Counted from the stretch's first letter, positions 27,030 to 36,639 are shown. The stretch: DNA of 61,283 nucleotides from Chloroflexota bacterium (GCA_019873655.1 JAIOAU010000017.1:1-61283), one strand, 5' to 3'. Made by a program: numbers and translations. Notes: a model not told the origin generated them from the letters alone.

Positions 27030-28073
27030 ATGAAACGCTCAATCCTCTTTCTCCTTCTCTTCCTCTGCCTGGCGCTGCTGCCGGCCTGCCGGGCGCAGCA
27101 GCCCGCCACGCTGACCGTCATGACCCATGACGACTTTGCCATCAGCGAAGAAGTCATCGCCGAGTTCGAGCAGGCGCACAACGTCGAGGTCGTGATTCTG
27201 CGCAGCGGTTCGGTCGGCGAGGCCCTCAACAAGGCCATCCTGAGCGCCGAAGCCCCGCTGGCCGACGTCTTCTACGGCGTGGACAACACCTTCCTCTCGC
27301 GCGCCCTCGAGGCCGGCATCTTCGAACCCTACGAATCGCCGCGCCTGGCCGACATCCCCGACGCCTTCGAACTCGACCCCGAACACCGCGCCCTGCCGGT
27401 GGATTACGGCGACGTCTGCCTCAACTACGACATCGCCTGGTTCGAACAGCGCGGCCTGCCGCTCCCCCAGACCCTCGCCGACCTGCTCGACCCGGCCTAC
27501 CGCGGCCTGCTGGTGGTCGAGAACCCGGCCACCTCCTCGACCGGCCTCTCCTTCCTGCTCGCCACCATCGCCGCCTTTGGCGAGGACGGCTACCTGGACT
27601 ACTGGGCCGGGCTGCGCGCCAACGGCCTGGTCGTGGTGGACGACTGGGGCACCGCCTACTACACCAACTTCAGCGGCTCGTCCGGCCGCGGCCCGCAGCC
27701 GCTGGTCGTCTCCTACGCCTCCAGCCCGGCGGCCGAGGTCATCTACGCCGACCCGCCGGTCGAGACGGCCCCCACCGCCGCCATCACCGCCCCCGGCACC
27801 TGCTACCGGCAGATCGAATTCGTCGGCATCCTGCGCGGCGCCGCCAACCGGCCCCTGGCCGAGGCCTTCGTGGACTTCATGCTCGATACCCGCTTCCAGG
27901 AAGACATGCCGCTGCAGATGTTCGTCTATCCGGTCAACCAGCGGGCCGCCCTGCCCCCCGAATTCGTCCGCTGGGCGCAGACCGCCGAACAGCCCGCCAG
28001 CCTCGACCCGGCGCTGATCGCCGCCAACCGCGAACGCTGGATCGAAGCCTGGACGGAGGTGGTGCTGCGTTGA
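27030..28073 (+). CDS. thiB: Thiamine ABC transporter substrate-binding lipoprotein
   Basis: This 347-residue exported protein has a lipoprotein signal peptide (ILFLLLFLCLALLPAC, Cys at about 17) followed by a periplasmic-binding-protein fold of the ThiB/TbpA type (TLTVMTHDDFAISEEVI, VFYGVDNTFLSRALEAG, PVDYGDVCLNYD, VVENPATSSTGLSFLL). The position after thiamine pyrophosphokinase and before ThiP, behind a TPP riboswitch, supports thiamine or TPP as the ligand. The ATG follows GGGAGG. Its end overlaps the start of the permease gene. Confidence 0.92.
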   Translation: MKRSILFLLLFLCLALLPACRAQQPATLTVMTHDDFAISEEVIAEFEQAHNVEVVILRSGSVGEALNKAILSAEAPLADVFYGVDNTFLSRALEAGIFEPYESPRLADIPDAFELDPEHRALPVDYGDVCLNYDIAWFEQRGLPLPQTLADLLDPAYRGLLVVENPATSSTGLSFLLATIAAFGEDGYLDYWAGLRANGLVVVDDWGTAYYTNFSGSSGRGPQPLVVSYASSPAAEVIYADPPVETAPTAAITAPGTCYRQIEFVGILRGAANRPLAEAFVDFMLDTRFQEDMPLQMFVYPVNQRAALPPEFVRWAQTAEQPASLDPALIAANRERWIEAWTEVVLR

Positions 28074-29803
28074 ACCCAGGCGGGCAGGTTTCAAAGGGGA
28101 CGATTCGGCTGGCTGGCCTCGCGCCGGCCCGCCGAATCGTCCTTTCTCTGCTCCGCCGCCTGGCTCTCTGGACGCCGGCTCTGCTCTTCCTGGCGGCTTT
28201 CTTTTTTTACCCCCTGGCTCGCATCCTGACCCTCAGCCTGGACCCGGCCGCCCTGACCCCCGCCGCCCTCGGACGGGCGGCCTCGGTTTTTGCCTTCACG
28301 TTCTTTCAGGCCGCCCTCTCGGCGCTTCTGACGCTCCTCCTCGGCCTGCCGGCCGCCTGGCTCTTTGCGCGCTACGACTTCCGCGCCCGCGCCTGGCTGC
28401 GCACCCTGACCGCCATCCCTTTCATGCTGCCGACCGTGGTCGTCGCTGCCGGTTTCAATGCCTGGCTGGGGGGGCGCGGCTGGCTCAACCTTTTGCTGAT
28501 GAACGCCTTCGGATTGGAAACGCCGCCGATTCGATTCGTCGGCACCCTGGGGGCCATCCTGCTGGCGCACGTCTTCTACAACACCACCATCGTCATCCGG
28601 CTGGTCGGCAACGCCCTGACGCACCTCGACCCGCGCCTGGAGCAGGCCGCCCGGACTCTTGGGGCTGACCCGCGCCGGGTGTTCACGGCGGTCACCTTGC
28701 CGCTGTTGCGTCCGCCGCTGCTGGCGGCCGCCCTGCTGGTCTTCCTGTTCGACTTCACCAGTTTCGGCGTCATCCTGCTGCTGGGCGGCGCGCGCTTTGC
28801 CACCCTGGAGGTGGAAATCTATCTGCAGACGGTTCAATTCTTCAACCTGCCGCTGGCGGCCTGGCTGGCGTTGATTCAACTGTTATGCACGCTGGCTTTC
28901 TCGGCGCTCTACAGCCGCCTGACGGCGCGCCTGGCCGCGCCGGTTGGCCCGAAGCCGGCGGAGGTCAACCTGCGCCGTCCGCGCACGCTGCGCCAGCGGC
29001 TCTTTGTCGCCGGCCTTTCGGCGTTGCTCGTGATTTTCTTCGTCCTGCCTCTTATCTCGTTGCCGGCGCGCTCGCTGACCCGCCTGGAGGCCGACCTCGG
29101 CCAGCGCGGTCAGGTGCGCTACGGCCTGACCGGCGACTACTATGCCGAACTGTTCGTCAACCGCAGCGGGTCGTTGTTCTACGTGCCGCCCTTCCGGGCC
29201 TTGTTCAACTCCCTGGCCTACGCCAGCCTGACGGTGATTCTTTCGCTGAGCCTCGGCTTCCCGGTCGCCTCGGCGCTGGCGCGCCCGGGCCGCCTGGAAC
29301 GGGCGCTCGACCCTGTGCTCATGTTGCCGCTGGGCGCTTCGGCGGTGACCCTCGGCCTGGGATTCATCGTCTCCTTCGGCCGCTGGCTGGTCTCGCCGTT
29401 CTTCGTCCCGCTGGCCCATACCCTGATTGCCCTGCCCTTCGTCATCCGCAGCCTGCAGCCGGCGCTGGCCTCCATCCCTGAGCGTCTGCGCCAGGCGGCG
29501 GCCTCGCTGGGGGCCTCCCCCTTCCGCGTCTGGCAGACGGTGGACTGGCCGATCGTACGCCGGGCGGCGCTGGCCGCGGCGGTCTTTGCCTTCACCGTCT
29601 CGCTGGGCGAATTCGGGGCGGCGGTTTTGCTGGCGCGTCCCGAATACCCCACCCTGCCGACCGCCATCTATCGTTTCCTCTCCCAGCCGGGAGGCATGAA
29701 CTACGGCCAGGCGATGGCCATGGCCACGATTCTGATGCTCGTCACGGGCGCAGGCATCCTGATCATCGAGAAATTCCGCCTGCCCGGGGCGGGCGAATTC
29801 TGA
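28070..29803 (+). CDS. thiP: Thiamine ABC transporter permease
   Basis: This 577-residue polytopic membrane protein has the double ThiP form: two permease halves of about six transmembrane segments each. Each half carries an EAA-type loop (LEQAARTLGADPRRVFTAVTLP; LRQAAASLGASPFRVWQTVDWP, in parts). It starts with TTG, with TTGA overlapping the stop of thiB. No ATP-binding subunit follows: the next gene is lexA. The ATPase must be encoded elsewhere or shared. Confidence 0.92.
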   Translation: MNPGGQVSKGTIRLAGLAPARRIVLSLLRRLALWTPALLFLAAFFFYPLARILTLSLDPAALTPAALGRAASVFAFTFFQAALSALLTLLLGLPAAWLFARYDFRARAWLRTLTAIPFMLPTVVVAAGFNAWLGGRGWLNLLLMNAFGLETPPIRFVGTLGAILLAHVFYNTTIVIRLVGNALTHLDPRLEQAARTLGADPRRVFTAVTLPLLRPPLLAAALLVFLFDFTSFGVILLLGGARFATLEVEIYLQTVQFFNLPLAAWLALIQLLCTLAFSALYSRLTARLAAPVGPKPAEVNLRRPRTLRQRLFVAGLSALLVIFFVLPLISLPARSLTRLEADLGQRGQVRYGLTGDYYAELFVNRSGSLFYVPPFRALFNSLAYASLTVILSLSLGFPVASALARPGRLERALDPVLMLPLGASAVTLGLGFIVSFGRWLVSPFFVPLAHTLIALPFVIRSLQPALASIPERLRQAAASLGASPFRVWQTVDWPIVRRAALAAAVFAFTVSLGEFGAAVLLARPEYPTLPTAIYRFLSQPGGMNYGQAMAMATILMLVTGAGILIIEKFRLPGAGEF

Positions 29804-29854
29804 TGGTGGGGCTTTTTCCCGGTTTTCCCGCATCCGAAAAGTCGAAAATTCTCC

Positions 29855-29883
29855 TTGACACAGAACGTATGTTCGTGTATGAT
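29855..29883 (+). promoter_or_regulatory. lexA promoter with SOS box
   Basis: TTGACA (29855-29860) and TATGAT (29878-29883) are 17 bases apart. Between them lies GAACGTATGTTC (29863-29874), the GAAC-N4-GTTC box of Gram-positive-type LexA. Binding here would block RNA polymerase, giving autorepression. Confidence 0.92.
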
Positions 29884-29927
29884 AGTAGCACAAATGAGCG
29901 AATTTGCTCAGAAAGGAAGCGTGTGTC

Positions 29928-30605
29928 ATGGTCCGTACTCGTAAAGGCCTGACCGAGCGACACCAAAAAATCCTCGATTACATCAACAAACGGGTGCGTG
30001 AGCAAGGGTATCCCCCCTCCATCCGCGAGATCGGCAAGGCGACGGGCATTTCATCGACTTCGGTGGTCACCTACTACCTCAAACAATTGTCTGAGTTGGG
30101 GCTGATCGAACGGGATGCCCGATACTCGCGCGCCTTGCGCTTGCCGAACTCCGCGCCAGCGCAGGATTTGATTCGAATCCCCATTTTGGGGCCCATCGCC
30201 GCCGGTCTGCCCATCCTGGTTCCTGACGCCGGTCCAACCTATGTGGGGGACGAACTCGATGCGGTGGACATCGCTCGCAGCGTCATCCCCGCGCGGGAAA
30301 AAGAGGACGATTTGTACGCGTTGAGGGTTCAGGGCGATTCGATGATCGACGCCATGATCAACGATGGCGACATCGTCATCATGAAGCGAGCCGCCAAGGC
30401 CAACAACGGTGAAATGGTCGCCATCTGGCTGCCCCATCGCGATGAGACTACCTTGAAGTATTTCTTCAAAGAAGAGGACCATTATCGCCTCCAGCCGGCC
30501 AATCCAACCATGCAGCCGATCATCGTCAGCAAAGACGAGCCATTGGAGATCAAGGGAAAAGTGGTGATGGTCATTCGCAAAGTGGAGCAGGCAGGCGTAA
30601 AGTAG
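29928..30605 (+). CDS. lexA: LexA repressor
   Basis: This 225-residue repressor controls the SOS response. A winged helix (LTERHQKILDYINKRV; SIREIGKATGISSTSVV) precedes an S24 peptidase domain. The self-cleavage site is the Ala-Gly bond in PIAAGLP; the catalytic Ser lies in GDSMIDAMI and the Lys in IVIMKRAAK. RecA-stimulated self-cleavage would lift repression. The ATG at 29928 has AAAGGAAG upstream; the frame is open 8 codons further. A SOS box lies in its own promoter. Confidence 0.96.
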   Translation: MVRTRKGLTERHQKILDYINKRVREQGYPPSIREIGKATGISSTSVVTYYLKQLSELGLIERDARYSRALRLPNSAPAQDLIRIPILGPIAAGLPILVPDAGPTYVGDELDAVDIARSVIPAREKEDDLYALRVQGDSMIDAMINDGDIVIMKRAAKANNGEMVAIWLPHRDETTLKYFFKEEDHYRLQPANPTMQPIIVSKDEPLEIKGKVVMVIRKVEQAGVK

Positions 30606-30613
30606 TCGTCGGG

Positions 30614-30649
30614 CGGCTCCCGGCCTCGGGTCGGGAGCCGTTTTTTTTT
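30614..30649 (+). terminator. lexA terminator
   Basis: CGGCTCCCG (30614-30622) pairs with CGGGAGCCG (30632-30640), followed by nine T. Confidence 0.93.
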
Positions 30650-30776
30650 GTCTTTTTTCGTAAATCCAGGTATTGTGAGAGAAGCCGAGAGGGCGTAAAA
30701 TTGGTGCACTGGTCTTTTATGGCAAGGAAATGCAGAATGGATCACGAAGATAACGATTCTTCTGAGTCTGCACACC

Positions 30777-30857
30777 GTAGGCTTAAATCACATTGCAGGC
30801 GCGGGACCGCCGGGGAGGTGAATCGGCCTCTCGGGTGATGTTCCGGCGCCGGGGAGG
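30777..30857 (+). promoter_or_regulatory. Structured GC-rich leader of corA, possible riboswitch
   Basis: The leader contains GCTTAAATC, GCGGGACC, GGGGAGGTGAATCGG and a closing pair GGCGC/GCGCC. The order recalls the 5' half of the ydaO (c-di-AMP) aptamer, but the typical 3' half is not evident, so this is only a suggestion. Confidence 0.25.
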
Positions 30858-30862
30858 CTGTC

Positions 30863-31792
30863 ATGCTGGCAATTTACAAAAGCACGGAACAGGGATTGCA
30901 GCGTTTCGATGACGTCGTCAACGGCGGCTGGATTGACGCGGTCAACCCTACTCCCGAAGAAATTGCCCAGTTGCAGGCCTGGGGGATCGAAGCAGACCTG
31001 ATCAACTATTCTCTCGACCAGGATGAGATGGCGCACATGGAGCGGGAAGAAGGCTACGTCTTCATCCTGTTGCGCATCCCCTATTTTCAAGGGTCCGGCA
31101 CCGATATTCCTCACATTACCATCCCCTTGGGGATTATCCTGACCGACCGATTCGTGGTGACCATTTGCCGCTACGAAAACGATATTACCCGCGCGTTGTG
31201 CAACGGCAAGTATCGGGGTTTGAAGACGGCCAAACGCTACCGCTTTGCGTTGTACGTTTTCCTGGAGACCGCCCTCCGCTATCTGAGTTATTTGCGGGAA
31301 ATCAATCGCATCACCGAGGTGCTCGAAGACCAGTTGCAACTCTCGACCCGCAACCGTGAGGTGCTGGAACTGCTCAAAGTCCAGAAGAGCCTGGTGTATT
31401 TCACCACCGGCCTGCGTTCCAACCTGGTGCTCATGGAGCGCCTGCAACGCGTCCGCATGTTCAATCAGTTCGAGGAAGACCAGGAACTCCTGGAAGATGT
31501 CATCACCGAAAACCAACAAGCCATCGAGATGACGAACATTCAGACCAATATCCTCAACGGCCTGATGGACGCCTTTGCCTCCATCATTTCGAATAACCTC
31601 AACACCATCATGAAAGCCCTGGCAGCGCTGACGATTATCATCAACGTCCCGACGATCGTGGCCTCTTTCTATGGGATGAACGTGGCCTTGCCTGTCCAGG
31701 ACCATCCCCATGCATTTCTGATTGTGCTGCTGATTTCGATTGTATTGGTCGCCATTGCTGTATTCGTTTTTGTCAAACGAGACTGGTTCTGA
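30863..31792 (+). CDS. corA: CorA-family magnesium/divalent cation channel
   Basis: This 309-residue protein has the CorA plan: a large N-terminal cytoplasmic funnel, a long helix, and two transmembrane segments at the C-terminus. The signature YGMN (SFYGMNVALP) ends the first segment and the acidic periplasmic loop reads VQDHPH. The tail ends in basic residues (KRDWF). It should form a pentamer for Mg2+ uptake. The ATG has GGGGAGG upstream. The 257-base gap before it holds the lexA terminator and a structured leader. Confidence 0.95.
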   Translation: MLAIYKSTEQGLQRFDDVVNGGWIDAVNPTPEEIAQLQAWGIEADLINYSLDQDEMAHMEREEGYVFILLRIPYFQGSGTDIPHITIPLGIILTDRFVVTICRYENDITRALCNGKYRGLKTAKRYRFALYVFLETALRYLSYLREINRITEVLEDQLQLSTRNREVLELLKVQKSLVYFTTGLRSNLVLMERLQRVRMFNQFEEDQELLEDVITENQQAIEMTNIQTNILNGLMDAFASIISNNLNTIMKALAALTIIINVPTIVASFYGMNVALPVQDHPHAFLIVLLISIVLVAIAVFVFVKRDWF

Positions 31793-31836
31793 TATAGCGC
31801 TCTGCCGAGGGGCTGTCCCACAGGCCGTTTCGAAAA

Positions 31837-31873
31837 CATAATGACCGCCAGATTGGGCGGCCATTATGCTTTT
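31837..31873 (+). terminator. corA terminator
   Basis: CATAATGACCGCC (31837-31849) pairs with GGCGGCCATTATG (31856-31868) with one mismatch, followed by CTTTTAG. The rest of the gap up to 32074 holds part of a dispersed repeat near 31928-31985 (GAATGACACGAACTTTACG) and no gene. Confidence 0.75.
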
Positions 31874-32074
31874 AGATAGAGGCGATTCAAACTTTTGCTG
31901 CGGCCGGCGCGTTGCTGCTTTTCAGCATCGAATGACACGAACTTTACGAAAAAGATTTGGAGAATTCGCGAAATTCGATGCTTTTGCTTTCCAGACCATC
32001 TTTTCGCCGGTTCTCGGCGTTTTGCGTCCCAGCCGGCCCTTGCAAGGCCCGATTTCCAACTCTCTCCTTGAACC

Positions 32075-32800
32075 TCAGCGGAGCGTATAGACGATCGTGA
32101 CCGTCGTGGTGATCTGCAGCGTCCCGGCCTGGACCGGCACGCTGGCGGCCATCTCGGCCATCGGCGCGTTGAGGCGGACCGAGTCGGCGTAGGGCAGCGG
32201 AGTGCTGTCGTAGTACGAGATGGTTTGCACCTCGCCGAGAGACACGCCCGTGGCGGAGGCCAATTCCTCGGCCTGACGGCGGGCGTTCTCGACCGCCGCC
32301 AGCCGGGCCTGAGAAAGCGCCTCGGCGCGGTCAGAGACGTCGAAAGCGATGCTGCCAATGGTGGTCGCCCCGGCCCGCACCGCCGAGTCGAGCAACTCGC
32401 CCAGCACATCCAGGTCGCGCACGGTCACATAGACGGTGTTGTCCACCACGTAAGTCACGCCGATCTGGTTGTAATTTTCATCATAGATCGGCTGCGGATA
32501 GATGCTGAAATTGGTGGTCTGGATGTCGCGTTCCTCGACCCCCAGGCTACGGATCACCCGGATGACGGCGTCGGCGCGGGCGTTGTTGGCGGCGATGGCC
32601 GCGTTGGCGCTCTCGTCGCGGGTTTGAACCCCAATCGAGACGTAGGCGATGTCGGGGGTCAGGGTCACCATGCCGCTGCCGGTCACGGTGAGGGTGCGCT
32701 CGGCCGGCGCGGGCTGGGTGTAAATGGTGGTCGGGCTGCAGGCGGTCAACGCCAGGCTCAGCGCCAGGAGAAAGGTCACAAACAGCAAGCGAGTACGCAT
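32075..32800 (-). CDS. SIMPL-domain (DUF541) lipoprotein
   Basis: This 241-residue exported protein has a lipoprotein signal peptide (LLFVTFLLALSLALTAC, Cys at about 21) and one SIMPL/DUF541 domain: RTLTVTGSGMVTLTPDIAYV, VRSLGVEERDIQTTNFSIYP-like blocks, and VDNTVYVTVRDLD. The family is common in envelopes of many bacteria, with no settled function. The start has GGAGG 6 bases upstream. It is a tandem paralogue of the next gene, from which it is separated by about 100 bases. Confidence 0.88.
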   Translation of the reverse strand: MRTRLLFVTFLLALSLALTACSPTTIYTQPAPAERTLTVTGSGMVTLTPDIAYVSIGVQTRDESANAAIAANNARADAVIRVIRSLGVEERDIQTTNFSIYPQPIYDENYNQIGVTYVVDNTVYVTVRDLDVLGELLDSAVRAGATTIGSIAFDVSDRAEALSQARLAAVENARRQAEELASATGVSLGEVQTISYYDSTPLPYADSVRLNAPMAEMAASVPVQAGTLQITTTVTIVYTLR

Positions 32801-32902
32801 GATTTTCCTCCAAAATGAAGTGGAATAGTCATTGATCTGACGTTGCTCTCCCCGGAAAAGTTCCGCCCTCCCCGGTTGGAGAGGGCGGTTTCCCGCAAGT
32901 CT

Positions 32903-33619
32903 TTAGCGAATCTCGTAGGTGATGCTTAGATAGACCGTCAGCGGCAGTTTGCCGGGATTGATGGGGGTTGGCGCGCCCCCCTCGCCTCCGCCGCCGCCCA
33001 TGCCGTAGCCATAGTAAACCGGCGGAGAATCGCTGTAGGAAAGGTTCTGAATCTCGCCCAGTTCGAGACCGGCGTTCCCGGCCAGTTCGGCCGCCAGGCT
33101 GGCAGCGTTTTCCATCGCCAGTTGACGGGCCTCCTGCATGGCGGCAGATTTATCGGCCACATCGAATTGCAAACTGTTGATGTTGTTCGCCCCGGCCGAG
33201 ATGGCGGCGTCCAACACCTGGGGCAGTCTGTCCAGGTCGCGCACGGTCACGTAAACAGTGTTGTCCACCATGTAAACGATGCCGGCAGACGCCCCCGTGA
33301 CCGGGTCGTACTGCTGCGATCCCCAGACCGAGAAATTGCTGGTCTGAATATCGCTGGCCGCAATGCCCATGCCGGTCAGCGCATCCACGACTGCCTGCGT
33401 CTGGCGGTTGTTCTCATCCACTGCGGCGGAAATATCGGCGTTCTCGGTATGCACGCCCATGTACACATAAGCAATGTCGGGGGTCATGTAGACGGTGCCG
33501 ACGCCGGTCACGCTGAGAGTGCGCGGCGCGGCCTGGTCGGACGAAGACCGCGAACCGCAGCCGGCCAACGCCAACGCCAGAATCAACACCGACGCCAAAA
33601 CAAACCATTTCGAACGCAT
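32903..33619 (-). CDS. SIMPL-domain (DUF541) lipoprotein, paralogue
   Basis: This 238-residue lipoprotein has the signal LASVLILALALAGC and a SIMPL domain closely matching that of its neighbour (RTLSVTGVGTVYMTPDIAYV; DIQTSNFSVWG; MVDNTVYVTVRDLD). A Gly-rich stretch (YGMGGGGGEGG) lies before the last strand. The two genes probably arose by tandem duplication. I chose the ATG at 33619, which has AGGAGG upstream; the frame extends 7 codons further, over that site. Confidence 0.88.
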   Translation of the reverse strand: MRSKWFVLASVLILALALAGCGSRSSSDQAAPRTLSVTGVGTVYMTPDIAYVYMGVHTENADISAAVDENNRQTQAVVDALTGMGIAASDIQTSNFSVWGSQQYDPVTGASAGIVYMVDNTVYVTVRDLDRLPQVLDAAISAGANNINSLQFDVADKSAAMQEARQLAMENAASLAAELAGNAGLELGEIQNLSYSDSPPVYYGYGMGGGGGEGGAPTPINPGKLPLTVYLSITYEIR

Positions 33620-33690
33620 ACAAACCTCCTTTTGAGACAAGTGATATGGAATTCAGACGTTGTCAGGTGAGAAAAAGTTCCCCTCACGCC

Positions 33691-33719
33691 TTGTATTTTA
33701 CCCTAAATCCCTGTACAAT
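33691..33719 (+). promoter_or_regulatory. nurA promoter
   Basis: TTGTAT (33691-33696) and TACAAT (33714-33719) are 17 bases apart, 27 bases before the nurA ATG. No SOS box is seen in it. Confidence 0.6.
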
Positions 33720-33746
33720 CCGATACAAATGTTCTAAGGGACAGGC

Positions 33747-34904
33747 ATGACCCTCAACTTCCAGCAAGTCTATGAAAAAATCCGCGCCATCGGGCAGGAA
33801 GCGGCGGCGCGCCGCGAGACCCTGGAGCGCCAGCGCCAGCGCGCCTGGGACCTCTTCCAGGCCTGGAAGGAGAAAGCGGCGCTCCTGGCCGAAAAGGTCG
33901 AGCGCGCCCGCGGCTATGACCCGACCCTGCGCTGCGCCATCCCCCTCGGGGCGCCGCTCGACTCGGCCTTCGACCCCGCGCCGGCCTCCGTTCCCCCGAT
34001 TCTCCTCGCCGCCGACGGCTCGCAGATCGCCCCCGACCGGCACGCGGCCGTCCTCTACAGCCTGGTCAACGTCGGGGCCATCGTCCTCCGCCCCGGCTCC
34101 GGCGCGGCCCCCGAAGTCTTCACCGAGAGCAGTCTGCTGTTCGACGACGAAATGTACACCGAGAGCGGCGCGTTGACCGAGGAGGCCCTCGCCCTGCGCC
34201 GCGACCTGGCCGAGCGGCGCGTCCTGCTCGAGTTGGCGCGGCAGGCTGAGGGTCCGCGCCTGGCGCTGACCGACGGGCCGGTCGAACTGTGGGGCGCGAA
34301 GAACGCCGACGAGCAGGAGTACCGCCGTCATCTCGAAATGCACAAGTCCATCCTCTCGCAGATGCAGGAACAGGGCGTCGTCCCCGCCGGTTACGTGGAC
34401 AAGCCCGCCGCCGACCTGGTCATCCGCCTGCTGGAGATTGCCGCTTTGCCGGAGGACGAGATGAAGGATTTGCGCCAGCGTCATCCCCTGCGCGGCGCAA
34501 CCGACCTGTGGCTGTTCAGCCGCCTGCTTCGAGGCGGCCAACGGTCTGCGGTCTTCGGCCTGCAATCCAGTTCGCGCGCCCACTACACCGGCGACCTGGC
34601 GCTGCACTTCTTCTACCTGAACGCCGGCGACGAGAAGCATCCCGCCCTGGCGCGGGTCGAGTTCCCGCGCTGGGTCGCCGAAGACGAGGCCGCCCTGAAC
34701 GCCTTGCACGCCGCCCTGCTGGAACAGTGCCGCCTGATGGGAGCGCGGCCGTATCCGTACCTCTTGCACCGCGCCCACGAGATTGCGGTGGTGCGCTTCG
34801 AGGAGAAACAGCAGGTCGAGGCCATGCTTGAACTCGAACTGCGCCGCGCCGGCGGCGAGGTCGGGCAGAAATCGGGCAAGCAATCGGCGAAGGACAACAG
34901 GTAG
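33747..34904 (+). CDS. nurA: DNA double-strand-break repair nuclease NurA
   Basis: This 385-residue protein has an N-terminal coiled coil (EAAARRETLERQRQRAWDL) and a NurA nuclease domain. The conserved Asp is D90 in LLAADGSQI; further family blocks are LTDGPVELWG, AGYVDKPAADLVIRLLE and the C-terminal PYPYLLHRAHEIAV. NurA is a 5'-3' exonuclease that works with the HerA translocase in DNA end resection. The matching herA gene lies at 41286, beyond several inserted genes. The ATG has AAGGGA upstream. Confidence 0.88.
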   Translation: MTLNFQQVYEKIRAIGQEAAARRETLERQRQRAWDLFQAWKEKAALLAEKVERARGYDPTLRCAIPLGAPLDSAFDPAPASVPPILLAADGSQIAPDRHAAVLYSLVNVGAIVLRPGSGAAPEVFTESSLLFDDEMYTESGALTEEALALRRDLAERRVLLELARQAEGPRLALTDGPVELWGAKNADEQEYRRHLEMHKSILSQMQEQGVVPAGYVDKPAADLVIRLLEIAALPEDEMKDLRQRHPLRGATDLWLFSRLLRGGQRSAVFGLQSSSRAHYTGDLALHFFYLNAGDEKHPALARVEFPRWVAEDEAALNALHAALLEQCRLMGARPYPYLLHRAHEIAVVRFEEKQQVEAMLELELRRAGGEVGQKSGKQSAKDNR

Positions 34905-34912
34905 TCGGTTGG

Positions 34913-34980
34913 ATTGCCAATCCGACCGACTGCGGGCGAACACGATTCCGCAAATTGGCGCAATTCGATCCAAGATTGGC
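34913..34980 (+). repeat. Dispersed repeat before the HAS-barrel-like gene
   Basis: The stretch ATTGCCAATCCGACC ... CGCAAATTGGCGCAATTCGAT recurs as imperfect copies at about 59565-59610 (minus strand), 48133-48162, 31928-31985 and 6727-6747, in each case in non-coding DNA and mostly just upstream of a gene. Confidence 0.5.
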
Positions 34981-34988
34981 GAGGTGTT

Positions 34989-35579
34989 ATGACAGGCATT
35001 CAGATTGGACATCTTCTCCGCGCTGGAACGACCGGCTTCGTGGCCGGCTGCCCGGTCTCGCAACTGGAAGCCCCGGCGCTGGGCGCGCTCGTCCGCGCCC
35101 CGCTCTCGGATGGCTACGCCGTCTACGGCCTGATCACCGACATCCACATCAGCGACGACGGCCTGGTGCGGCAACTGGTCACGGCGGATCACATCACGCC
35201 GGAGGTGATGCACGACAACCGCGAGCGGCGCATCGTGCCGGTCGAGATGAGCGTGCTGACGGTCGGCTACGAACTGGACGGCAAAATCCATCATCTCTTG
35301 CCGCCGCGCCCGCCCCTCAGCCTGGACGTCATCTACCTCTGCTCGGACGCCGAACTGGCGCGCTTCGTCGCCGCCGGACGATTCGGCTACTTCCGTCACA
35401 TCCTGCGGGCGGAGGACGTCCCCATCGGCGAGGTGCTGGCGGCGCACATCCTGCAGGTGAAGCAAAAGACGAAAAACGAAGCCTGGGTCGAGGAAGCCAC
35501 CCGCGAACTCATCACGCTTCTGCGCGACGATTACCCGGCGCTGATGTCCGTGCTGGGCGCGTTGGGGGAGGTGGTTTAA
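34989..35579 (+). CDS. Small HAS-barrel-like protein of the nurA/herA locus
   Basis: This 196-residue protein is not of a family I can name. Its first 50 residues (GFVAGCPVSQLEAP, GALVRAPLSDGYAVYGLITDI) follow the same pattern as the N-terminal HAS barrel of HerA at 41286 (GYIIGGGLKESFRA, GAFVVVESGEWLFYGLVTDL). The rest is mixed alpha/beta with no nuclease or ATPase motif. It may be a stand-alone adaptor for the HerA-NurA machine. The ATG at 34989 has GAGGTG 3 bases upstream. A repeat array begins at the first base after the stop. Confidence 0.75.
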   Translation: MTGIQIGHLLRAGTTGFVAGCPVSQLEAPALGALVRAPLSDGYAVYGLITDIHISDDGLVRQLVTADHITPEVMHDNRERRIVPVEMSVLTVGYELDGKIHHLLPPRPPLSLDVIYLCSDAELARFVAAGRFGYFRHILRAEDVPIGEVLAAHILQVKQKTKNEAWVEEATRELITLLRDDYPALMSVLGALGEVV

Positions 35580-35643
35580 ACACAAAGGACACGAAGGTCA
35601 ACACGAAGGTCACAAAGAAATTCGTGGATTTGGAAACACAAAG
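35580..35643. repeat. AAAGGACACGAAGG-type repeat array, copy 1 (left flank of IS110)
   Basis: ACACAAAGGACACGAAGG, ACACGAAGGTCACAAAG and GGAAACACAAAG follow directly on the stop of the HAS-barrel-like gene. The IS110 element is inserted at the end of this array. Confidence 0.8.
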
Positions 35644-35658
35644 TAACTGTGTTTCTTG

Positions 35659-36639
<981 letters not shown>

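Noticed and set aside
31866-32090. A 74-codon frame after the corA terminator
   Set aside because: It has no ribosome-binding site, runs through a dispersed repeat copy and ends over the SIMPL gene.
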